From: an uncultured Prevotella sp.
Lineage (GTDB): Bacteria; Bacteroidota; Bacteroidia; Bacteroidales; Bacteroidaceae
DNA length: 6,562 nucleotides
Direction: 5' to 3'
Assembly: GCA_902497035.1 (NCBI GenBank)
Contig: CABVDL010000119.1
Coordinates: forward strand, 1 to 6,562
The notes beneath the pieces are model-generated. The model ran no database searches. It saw only the letters and a list, made by a program, of their open reading frames with translations, and had not been told where the DNA came from. The number at the start of each line of letters is the position of its first letter. Position 1 is the stretch's first letter. A program made the translations under genes and the position numbers. This document shows, piece after piece, positions 1 to 4,612 of this stretch.

Positions 1-4
1 CGAG

Positions 5-33
5 GTTAGGGCGGGGATGAACCCCGCCCCTAC
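5..33. repeat. 29-bp palindromic repeat, copy 1
   Basis: This 29-mer is identical to the copy at 91-119. It forms an 8-bp perfect stem, GGGCGGGG paired with CCCCGCCC, around the loop ATGAA, with an outer GT/AC pair separated from the stem by two mismatches. In RNA it would be a very stable hairpin. No T-tract follows on either strand, so it is not a classic intrinsic terminator. It could still protect or stall a 3' end. Confidence 0.85.
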
Positions 34-90
34 GGCGGCACCGAACGCAACCCGTTGGGGTTAGGGTGGCACCGAACACAACCCGTTGGG

Positions 91-119
91 GTTAGGGCGG
101 GGATGAACCCCGCCCCTAC
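91..119. repeat. 29-bp palindromic repeat, copy 2, overlapping a gene end
   Basis: This is an exact copy of the 29-mer at 5-33, with the same 8-bp stem and ATGAA loop. Its right end overlaps the lipoprotein gene: the gene's TAG stop (116-118 on the minus strand) lies in the GTAGGGG edge of the repeat. The hairpin therefore begins directly at the end of translation and could stabilise or delimit the 3' end of that transcript. Confidence 0.85.
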
Positions 120-1000
120 CTTAGCGTCGGGACGTTGAACTCGGTGACCTTGGAGATGGACTTGCTGCCCTGCACCACGCTCAGGCAAATCTTCGCCGTG
201 CCGGCTTTAAGCCGGTTGTCGGCCTTGACCAGCGCCGTATAGCGGATGCCGCTGTTGGGCTGCAGCTGCTCTACGTGCATGTTGGGCGAGATGATGATAT
301 GACGGTTGCCGTTGGCCTCAATCACGGTCGGCACAATGTCGTACAGCGTCTGCTTGCCGCGGTTGAACACCTCGAAGATGACCTTACACATCTCACCGCG
401 CTCAATCTTACCGTCCTGGTTGTCGTCGATGAAGCGGGCGTTCTTAATCTCGATATACGGCGTGTATTTCAGGTTGCCGGCCAGATTCTCTACACTCGAC
501 TGCATCGGCATGGACACCGTAGGCTGCTGAGAGCTGTAGTTGCCCGTGTAGTCGGAGCCGTTGAAGTCGTAGATGCGGTCGTCGCCGCTGTTGTTGGGGT
601 CGAATACCCTACCCTGGTCTTCCTGTCCCGCACTGCTGTTCTGGGGCTGCATGCTGCCATAGCTGCGCGAGCCATAGTCACCGTAGTCATGCTGGCTGCG
701 GCGCTGTCGGGCAGCGTCACGCTCAGCCTTGTCCCTACGGTACTGCGCCTCGTCGTCGTCACGGCGCTGCTGCACCCGCTGGTCGGAGGCCGAGCCCACG
801 GCCGCACCGACCACGGCTCCTCCCACCATGCCGACAATTGTACCGACATCAGACCCGTGAGGGCCACCGGCAATGCCGCCAATAGCCGAACCGAAGATGC
901 TGCCCAACGTGGTGCCTGTGTAGGCACCCATTCCCGTATAAGTCTCACAGCTGCTGAGCAGGAGCAGGGCCGACATTCCAATCACTACTGACTTTTTCAT
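116..1000 (-). CDS. glycine-zipper lipoprotein with EF-hand-like loop and C-terminal beta domain
   Basis: This is a predicted 294-residue outer-envelope lipoprotein of unknown function. Residues 1-17 form a lysine-started, leucine-rich signal peptide ending in a lipobox (LSSC, lipidated Cys18). Residues about 23-70 are a glycine-zipper segment rich in GxxxG spacing, a pattern known from membrane-inserting or SlyB/OmpA-linked lipoproteins. Next come a charged Arg/Asp/Gln stretch (about 73-104) and a Tyr/Gly/Ser/Gln-rich linker (about 105-165). Residues 192-203 match a 12-residue EF-hand-type calcium loop (D-N-D-G-I-E at positions 1, 3, 5, 6, 8, 12). The loop leads into a beta-rich domain with an FNRG-like turn, reminiscent of CARDB/Ig-like folds. 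The start at 1000 is chosen because it gives the signal peptide and sits just below a -7 box; an in-frame ATG at 1048 would run through the terminator hairpin. The stop codon comes from a repeat element. Ligand and role are not recognisable. Confidence 0.88.
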   Translation of the reverse strand: MKKSVVIGMSALLLLSSCETYTGMGAYTGTTLGSIFGSAIGGIAGGPHGSDVGTIVGMVGGAVVGAAVGSASDQRVQQRRDDDEAQYRRDKAERDAARQRRSQHDYGDYGSRSYGSMQPQNSSAGQEDQGRVFDPNNSGDDRIYDFNGSDYTGNYSSQQPTVSMPMQSSVENLAGNLKYTPYIEIKNARFIDDNQDGKIERGEMCKVIFEVFNRGKQTLYDIVPTVIEANGNRHIIISPNMHVEQLQPNSGIRYTALVKADNRLKAGTAKICLSVVQGSKSISKVTEFNVPTLR

Positions 1001-1025
1001 AGTTGCTATGCTGTAATTACAGATG

Positions 1026-1033
1026 CAAAAATA
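1026..1033 (-). promoter_or_regulatory. Bacteroidetes -7 box for the lipoprotein gene
   Basis: On the minus strand this reads TATTTTTG, an exact match to the Bacteroidetes -7 consensus TAnnTTTG. A transcript starting a few bases downstream would have a leader of about 20 nt before the ATG at 1000. No good -33 TTTG lies at the usual 19-21 nt spacing; the nearest TTTG is only 12 nt upstream. The box overlaps the distal arm of the terminator at 1028-1073. Confidence 0.6.
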
Positions 1034-1073
1034 GGAGAAAAAGCACAAACACGCATGCTTTTTCTCCTATTTT
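1028..1073 (-). terminator. 18-bp perfect stem terminator after the thioesterase gene
   Basis: The arms at 1028-1045 and 1056-1073 are perfect 18-bp inverted complements around a 10-nt loop. On the minus strand the stem starts 41 nt after the thioesterase stop and closes with CTCCTATTTTTG, so the U-run is partly built into the stem. The plus-strand copy also ends in TATTTT, so it could act in both directions. It separates the metabolic genes from the lipoprotein gene. Confidence 0.85.
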
Positions 1074-1114
1074 AACGTAGGGATTTCCCTAAACCCCATT
1101 ATATGGTACCGTCT

Positions 1115-1543
1115 CTACAGCGGCCGGCCCTCGAAGTCCTCTATCGCCTTGCGCCACTCGGGCAGGAAAGGCACGGTCTCTTCCTTGTTCACATCGAACA
1201 GCACCATAATGGTCTGCCCCACGCATTTCACCTCTCCGTCGCCCACGCCGACCAGACGCTGCTGGAACGTGAAGCTGCTGTGGCCGATGCGCACGATGGC
1301 CGACTCGACGTTGACCAGCTCGTCCCTGGTGAAGACCTGGTGCATGAAGTCAGCCTCCAGATGCACGGTGACGATGGCGCATCTGTCGACGAGTTCGGGA
1401 CAAACCTTGCGGAAGTAGTCCATCTTGGCCGTGTCGTAGTATTGGAAGTACATGGTGTTGTTGACGTGTCCAAACGCATCGGCGTCCATCCATCGCAGCT
1501 GGATGGGCATGACGTGGTGATATTCAATCTCTGGAAAGTTCAT
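1115..1543 (-). CDS. acyl-CoA thioesterase, 4HBT hotdog family
   Basis: This 142-residue cytoplasmic protein has the length usual for single-hotdog 4-hydroxybenzoyl-CoA thioesterase/YbgC-type enzymes, which hydrolyse acyl-CoA to free acid and CoA. Near the N-terminus, residues 20-37 carry the family signature D-A-D-A-F-G-H-V-N-N-x-x-Y. Asp22 is the expected catalytic acid, and GHVNN leads into the central hotdog helix. The ATG at 1543 is preferred over one 27 nt upstream because the upstream one overlaps the likely -7 box at 1568-1575. The gap of 78 nt to the oxidoreductase gamma gene and this box suggest it can be transcribed separately, although read-through is possible since no terminator is seen between them. 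Substrate cannot be read from sequence; the neighbours suggest the acyl-CoA of the VOR reaction. A housekeeping role in menaquinone or fatty-acid metabolism is the main alternative. Confidence 0.9.
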   Translation of the reverse strand: MNFPEIEYHHVMPIQLRWMDADAFGHVNNTMYFQYYDTAKMDYFRKVCPELVDRCAIVTVHLEADFMHQVFTRDELVNVESAIVRIGHSSFTFQQRLVGVGDGEVKCVGQTIMVLFDVNKEETVPFLPEWRKAIEDFEGRPL

Positions 1544-1567
1544 ACTGCAAATTCGATTAAGAACACA

Positions 1568-1575
1568 CAAAGTTA
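1568..1575 (-). promoter_or_regulatory. candidate -7 box for the thioesterase gene
   Basis: The minus strand reads TAACTTTG, matching TAnnTTTG, 24 nt before the thioesterase ATG. About 20 nt upstream is TTTC, one base off the -33 TTTG. It lies in the 78-nt gap after the gamma subunit gene. This supports an internal or separate promoter, but the motif is short and AT-rich gaps can match by chance. Confidence 0.5.
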
Positions 1576-1621
1576 AGACATTTTTCCGAGAGCGCGAAAC
1601 TTCTGGCCGACAATCATCAGC

Positions 1622-2164
1622 CTACACCCGCCTGATGATTTTCTCTCCCTCCTCTTCCGCCTGCATATTGAGCGGTATGAGGCCGTGGTGACGCTCGGGC
1701 AAAGTCTTGTAGAGTGCCTTCTGCAGGCCGTCGGTGCTGACGATGGGGCAGACCTTGAGCAGTCCGCCCAGCACAATCATGTTGAACACCTTGGCGTTGT
1801 GCATCCCGGCGGCCTTGTCCATGGCGTCGATGCGGTAGATGGTGATGTCGTCCCGCTGCGGACGCCCGGCTATGCCGTAGCCGTCGTAGATAAGTATGCC
1901 GCCTGGCTTCACCTTCGGCATGAACTTGTCGAGCGAGGGCTGGTTGAGCACGATGGCCACATCGTACTGGCTGAGTATGGGCGACGAGATGCGGCTGTCG
2001 CTGACAATGACCGTCACGTTGGCCGTGCCGCCGCGCTGCTCAGGTCCATAGGCCGGCATCCATGTCACCTCCTTGCCCTCCATCAGTCCTGAATAGGCAA
2101 GGATTTTTCCCATCGACAGCACGCCCTGGCCGCCAAAGCCTGAGATGATGATTTCTTTCTTCAT
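1622..2164 (-). CDS. 2-oxoacid:ferredoxin oxidoreductase gamma subunit
   Basis: This 180-residue protein is the gamma subunit (POR_N/KorC-like catalytic domain III) of a four-subunit 2-oxoacid:ferredoxin oxidoreductase. In this family the gamma subunit packs against alpha and beta and contributes to the CoA-binding site. The glycine-rich nucleotide-type loop SGFGGQGV is at residues 8-15, and the conserved Y-G-P-E-Q-R-G-G-T-A block is at 39-48; both are hallmarks of the family. Length is typical. The ATG at 2164 is chosen because AAGGAG lies 7 nt upstream and the protein then begins MKKEIIISGF; an in-frame ATG at 2191 adds nine residues without a better ribosome site. The gene lies 41 nt after the beta subunit and is the last of the oxidoreductase set. 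It is often named korC or vorC, but usage varies between organisms. Confidence 0.93.
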   Translation of the reverse strand: MKKEIIISGFGGQGVLSMGKILAYSGLMEGKEVTWMPAYGPEQRGGTANVTVIVSDSRISSPILSQYDVAIVLNQPSLDKFMPKVKPGGILIYDGYGIAGRPQRDDITIYRIDAMDKAAGMHNAKVFNMIVLGGLLKVCPIVSTDGLQKALYKTLPERHHGLIPLNMQAEEEGEKIIRRV

Positions 2165-2171
2165 TGTTGCT

Positions 2172-2177
2172 CTCCTT
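2172..2177 (-). promoter_or_regulatory. Shine-Dalgarno site of the gamma subunit gene
   Basis: The minus strand reads AAGGAG with 7 nt to the ATG at 2164. It is the clearest canonical Shine-Dalgarno sequence in the window, since Bacteroidales genes often lack one. It decides the start over the upstream in-frame ATG at 2191. Confidence 0.7.
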
Positions 2178-2205
2178 GATTTATTCGTCATTTTATCCGA
2201 CCAGA

Positions 2206-2994
2206 CTACTTCATGCCCGTGGTGTCCTTGAAGTCGCCTTTGTGATATTGCTCAAACATATACTGCCTCATCCACTCGTTGGCCTTGACGGGCGACAGAT
2301 GCCAGCCGCTGCTGCAGGTGGATACGATCTCGACAAGCGACGAGCCGAGGCCTTTCATGGAAGCCTCAAACGCCTTGCGGATGGCTTTCTTGGCCTTGGT
2401 GATGGAAGCCACGGTATCGACGCTCTGCCGCGTCACGTAGCAGGTGCCCTGCAAGTGGGCAGCCAGCTCGGTGATGTTGAGCGGATAGCCGTGCAGCTCG
2501 GGGTCGCGGCCGTAGGGGCAGGTGGTGGTCTTCTGCCCAATGAGGGTGGTGGGGGCCATCTGGCCGCCCGTCATGCCGTAGATGGCATTGTTGATGAAGA
2601 TGATGGCGATGTTGTCGCCGCGATTGAGCGAATGGATGGCCTCAGCCGTGCCGATACAGGCCAGGTCGCCGTCGCCCTGATAGGTGAACACCAGCCGGTC
2701 GGGCCACAGCCGCTTGATGGCCGTAGCCACAGCGGGTGCGCGTCCATGGGCAGCCTCCTGCCAGTCGATGTCGAGATAGCGGTAGGCGAAGACGGCGCAG
2801 CCCACGGGCGACACGCCGACAGCCTTGTCCTCCATGCCCATATCGGCTATGACCTCAGCCACAAGCTTATGCACCACACCGTGGCTGCAGCCCGGGCAAT
2901 AGTGCATCGGAACATCATTCATCAGCTCCGGCTTCTGGTACACTTTGTTTTCCGGGGCGATGAGCTTATTTCTTTCTATCTCTTCAGTTGTCAT
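2206..2994 (-). CDS. vorA: 2-oxoacid:ferredoxin oxidoreductase beta subunit, TPP-binding, VOR type
   Basis: This 262-residue subunit binds thiamine pyrophosphate and holds the proximal 4Fe-4S cluster. With alpha it converts a 2-oxoacid plus CoA to acyl-CoA, CO2 and reduced ferredoxin, reversibly. The TPP/magnesium motif is GDGD at residues 107-110, ending with NN at 135-136. The cluster ligands expected for this family are visible: the CxxC pair Cys33/Cys36, then Cys66 and Cys227. The wording around the motif (IGTAEAIHSLNRG, then YGMTGGQMAPTT) is that of the 2-oxoisovalerate/VOR-like bacterial group rather than the 2-oxoglutarate group, as far as can be judged by eye. Its start overlaps the end of the alpha gene by 11 bp, which suggests translational coupling. 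Symbol usage differs between organisms. Substrate specificity is not proven. Confidence 0.93.
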   Translation of the reverse strand: MTTEEIERNKLIAPENKVYQKPELMNDVPMHYCPGCSHGVVHKLVAEVIADMGMEDKAVGVSPVGCAVFAYRYLDIDWQEAAHGRAPAVATAIKRLWPDRLVFTYQGDGDLACIGTAEAIHSLNRGDNIAIIFINNAIYGMTGGQMAPTTLIGQKTTTCPYGRDPELHGYPLNITELAAHLQGTCYVTRQSVDTVASITKAKKAIRKAFEASMKGLGSSLVEIVSTCSSGWHLSPVKANEWMRQYMFEQYHKGDFKDTTGMK

Positions 2995-4075
2995 GTTGCT
3001 TCAATTTTGCTTTAAGTTCATCTACGATTTCGGCAGGCTCCGGCACGATGCCACCCAGCCTGCCAAAATGGCTCACGGGCACGCGGCCCTCCACGGCGAG
3101 TCTCACGTCCTGCACCATCTGGCCGGCGTTGATCTCAGCCACGAGGATATGCCGCTTGCCCCGGGCCATCTCAGCCAGGGCCTTGCTGGGGAATGGCCAC
3201 AGCGTGATGGGACGGAAGAGGCCGGCCCTGATGCCCTGCTCGCGAGCGAGCTCGACACTCTTCTCGGCAATGCGGGCCGCGCTACCGAATGCCACGATCA
3301 GGCAGTCGGCGTCGTCGCACTGCTCGGTCTCGTAGCGCACCTCCTTAGCCTCTATCTCGCGGTACTTCTCCTGCAGGTGCAGGTTGCGCTGCTCCATGAC
3401 CTCCGGCTTCAGCTCAAGCGAGGTGATGATGTTGGGCCGGCGGTTGCGGGTGCGCCCCGTTGTGGCCCAGGGACATTCCTTGATTATCTGCTCCTCCGTG
3501 CGCCGGGGCTTGAACGGCGGCAGCACCACTTTCTCCATCATCTGGCCGATGACGCCGTCGCTGAGTATCATGGCCGGATTGCGGTAGCGGAAGGCCAGCG
3601 TGAAGGCGAGGTCAACGAAGTCGGCCATCTCCTGCACCGAGGCCGGAGCCAGCACGATGACGTTGTAGTCGCCGTTGCCGCCGCCCCGAGTGGCCTGGAA
3701 ATAGTCGCTCTGACTGGGCTGGATAGTTCCCAGTCCGGGGCCGCCACGCTGCACGTTGACAATGACGCCGGGTATCTCGGCGCCGGCCATATAGGCAATG
3801 CCCTCCTGCATGAGCGCTATGCCGGGGCTCGACGAGGTGGTAAGCACCCGCTTGCCGGCGCCTCCGCCGCCATAGAGCATATTGATGGAGGCCACCTCGC
3901 TCTCAGCCTGCAAGACCACCATGCCCGTGGTCTCCCAGGGCTTGAGGGCCGCGAGGGTCTCAATGATTTCGGTCTGCGGTGTGATGGGATAACCGAAGAA
4001 GCCATCGGCCCCACACCGTATGGCAGCGCGGGCAAGGGCCTCGTTGCCTTTCATAAGCATTACGTCCTGTTCCAT
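2984..4075 (-). CDS. vorB: 2-oxoacid:ferredoxin oxidoreductase alpha subunit, VorB family
   Basis: This 363-residue protein is the pyrimidine-binding (alpha) subunit, usually annotated 3-methyl-2-oxobutanoate dehydrogenase subunit VorB. It starts MEQDVMLMKGNEA and shows the hallmark G-Y-P-I-T-P-Q-T-E at 28-36, where the 2-oxoacid carboxylate is held in related enzymes. Next come the L-Q-A-E-S-E block (55-60), whose Glu contacts the TPP aminopyrimidine in the family, and T-T-S-S-S-P-G (79-85). The C-terminal part (about 258-360) is the transketolase C-like domain with FRPITLWPFP at 287-296. Length matches family members of about 350-380 residues. The open frame extends upstream to 4273, but that part is antiparallel to no known domain and overlaps the ferredoxin gene in another frame. 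The ATG at 4075 lies 2 nt after the ferredoxin stop, as expected in an operon. Confidence 0.94.
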   Translation of the reverse strand: MEQDVMLMKGNEALARAAIRCGADGFFGYPITPQTEIIETLAALKPWETTGMVVLQAESEVASINMLYGGGGAGKRVLTTSSSPGIALMQEGIAYMAGAEIPGVIVNVQRGGPGLGTIQPSQSDYFQATRGGGNGDYNVIVLAPASVQEMADFVDLAFTLAFRYRNPAMILSDGVIGQMMEKVVLPPFKPRRTEEQIIKECPWATTGRTRNRRPNIITSLELKPEVMEQRNLHLQEKYREIEAKEVRYETEQCDDADCLIVAFGSAARIAEKSVELAREQGIRAGLFRPITLWPFPSKALAEMARGKRHILVAEINAGQMVQDVRLAVEGRVPVSHFGRLGGIVPEPAEIVDELKAKLKQHDN

Positions 4076-4077
4076 GA

Positions 4078-4344
4078 TTACACCGTTTTTTGTTCCATTG
4101 CAGGGTCGCCGGCCACCTCTATCCGCTTCCGATAGACCGTGATGCAGCCGTCGGGACAGACGATGCCGCAAGAGGCACAGCCGATGCAGTCGGCCGGATG
4201 GGTGGCCTCCACGTAGGGGTAGCCGTGGGCGTTTACCTTTCGGTCGGCCAAGGCTATCACATCTTTTGGACAAGCCTCCACACAGAGCGCACAGCCCTTG
4301 CAGCGGTCAGTGTCCACTACAATGGCACCAATCGTTTTTTTCAT
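4078..4344 (-). CDS. 2-oxoacid oxidoreductase delta subunit, 2[4Fe-4S] ferredoxin
   Basis: This 88-residue ferredoxin-like subunit passes electrons between the catalytic subunits and soluble ferredoxin. It has two complete CxxCxxCxxxCP motifs: Cys15, 18, 21 and 25, and Cys53, 56, 59 and 63, each expected to build one 4Fe-4S cluster; an extra Cys67 follows. Residues between the motifs (about 27-52) form the usual ferredoxin loop. The start at 4344 (MKKTIGAIVVD) is chosen over the upstream ATG at 4386, which would add 14 residues unlike the family. Only a weak purine stretch (AAGAG) precedes it. The gene sits 51 nt after the TPR gene and 2 nt before the alpha gene. It is called korD, vorD or vorC in different genomes, so no symbol is given. 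Confidence 0.93.
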   Translation of the reverse strand: MKKTIGAIVVDTDRCKGCALCVEACPKDVIALADRKVNAHGYPYVEATHPADCIGCASCGIVCPDGCITVYRKRIEVAGDPAMEQKTV

Positions 4345-4379
4345 AATTCTCTTATCAAAATAATGGTTGCAGGCCATCC

Positions 4380-4395
4380 GCGCCATAAGGGGCGC
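4380..4395 (-). other. short intergenic hairpin between TPR and ferredoxin genes
   Basis: GCGCC and GGCGC form a perfect 5-bp GC stem around a 6-nt loop, directly after the TPR gene's TAA on the minus strand. No U-run follows, so it is unlikely to terminate. It might tune mRNA stability between the two genes, or be chance in GC-rich DNA. Confidence 0.35.
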
Positions 4396-4590
4396 TTACG
4401 GATTGTAGATGTCCTTGCAATAGAAGTTCATTATATTCTGAAGCATCTCCACGGCTGTCGCGGCCGGACCCTCGGGGTCGAGCCGCGCGGCCTGAAGATA
4501 GCAGTTCATGGCCGAGGAAAAGTCGCCACGGCGGCGGTGCGCGTCGCCCTGCACACAATACTCCTCGGCAGTCTTCCTTTTCCTTTCCAT
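4396..4590 (-). CDS. small single-TPR protein in the oxidoreductase operon
   Basis: This predicted 64-residue cytoplasmic protein consists of little more than one tetratricopeptide repeat. Residues about 9-42 fit the TPR pattern: a first helix (AEEYCVQGDAHRRRGD), the Gly-Asp turn, then a second helix (FSSAMNCYLQAARLDP) with the conserved Ala and the closing D-P. A C-terminal tail rich in Met/Asn/Tyr ends KDIYNP. There is no signal peptide or membrane segment. The ATG at 4590 lies 22 nt after the synthetase stop; an in-frame ATG at 4635 would overlap the synthetase gene and add 15 residues of no recognisable character. Small TPR proteins beside Bacteroidales vor genes appear familiar to me, which suggests an assembly or scaffold role for the complex, but no function is demonstrated by sequence. 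Confidence 0.8.
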   Translation of the reverse strand: MERKRKTAEEYCVQGDAHRRRGDFSSAMNCYLQAARLDPEGPAATAVEMLQNIMNFYCKDIYNP

Positions 4591-4612
4591 TCTGCTGCTT
4601 GTCAGGTTAGCC

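Larger units (their letters stand above)
4..120. repeat. REP-like clustered repeat, three units
   Basis: Three direct units each begin with GGTTAGGG, at 4, 59 and 90. Unit 1 (4-58) holds a GC-rich palindrome followed by a module reading GGCACCGAACGCAACCCGTTG. Unit 2 (59-89) has the GGCACCGAAC module but lacks the palindrome, as if about 24 bases had been deleted between GGTTAGGG and GGCACC. Unit 3 (90-120) holds the palindrome again and then runs straight into the 3' end of the lipoprotein gene. The second module also contains a short stem, AACCC-GTTG-GGGTT. The layout resembles REP/BIME-type intergenic elements. No transposase is visible, and the array may continue beyond the left edge of the window. 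Confidence 0.85.

Noticed and set aside
5..33. The GC palindrome as an intrinsic terminator
   Set aside because: The stem is strong but no T-tract follows on either strand, and the same sequence recurs at 91-119, which fits a repeat element better.
1..120. A CRISPR array
   Set aside because: There are only three unequal units, no spacers of uniform length, and the palindromic unit is missing from the middle copy.
275..991. A 238-codon open frame on the plus strand
   Set aside because: It is antisense to the lipoprotein gene, and the translated Val/Ala/Arg/His-rich sequence shows no signal peptide or domain.
1001..1048. A 16-residue N-terminal extension of the lipoprotein
   Set aside because: It would begin within the terminator loop, upstream of the -7 box, and would place Cys- and Phe-rich residues before a perfectly good signal peptide start.
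2164..3015. A 283-codon open frame on the plus strand
   Set aside because: It is antisense to the TPP-binding beta subunit, whose GDGD-NN motif and cysteine ligands establish the coding strand.
2945..4135. A 396-codon open frame on the plus strand
   Set aside because: It lies antisense to the alpha subunit gene, which has clear family motifs. Its translation is rich in His, Leu, Ala and Gly without any domain, typical of an antisense shadow in GC-rich DNA.
4076..4273. A 66-residue N-terminal extension of the alpha subunit
   Set aside because: The extension is Arg/Gly/His-rich and overlaps the ferredoxin gene in another frame. The family begins at the MEQDV-type start, and ATG 4075 lies 2 nt after the ferredoxin stop.
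4345..4395. An internal promoter before the ferredoxin gene (TATTTTG on the minus strand)
   Set aside because: It is one base short of the TAnnTTTG spacing and has no -33 element, and the gap is only 51 nt in an otherwise tight operon.
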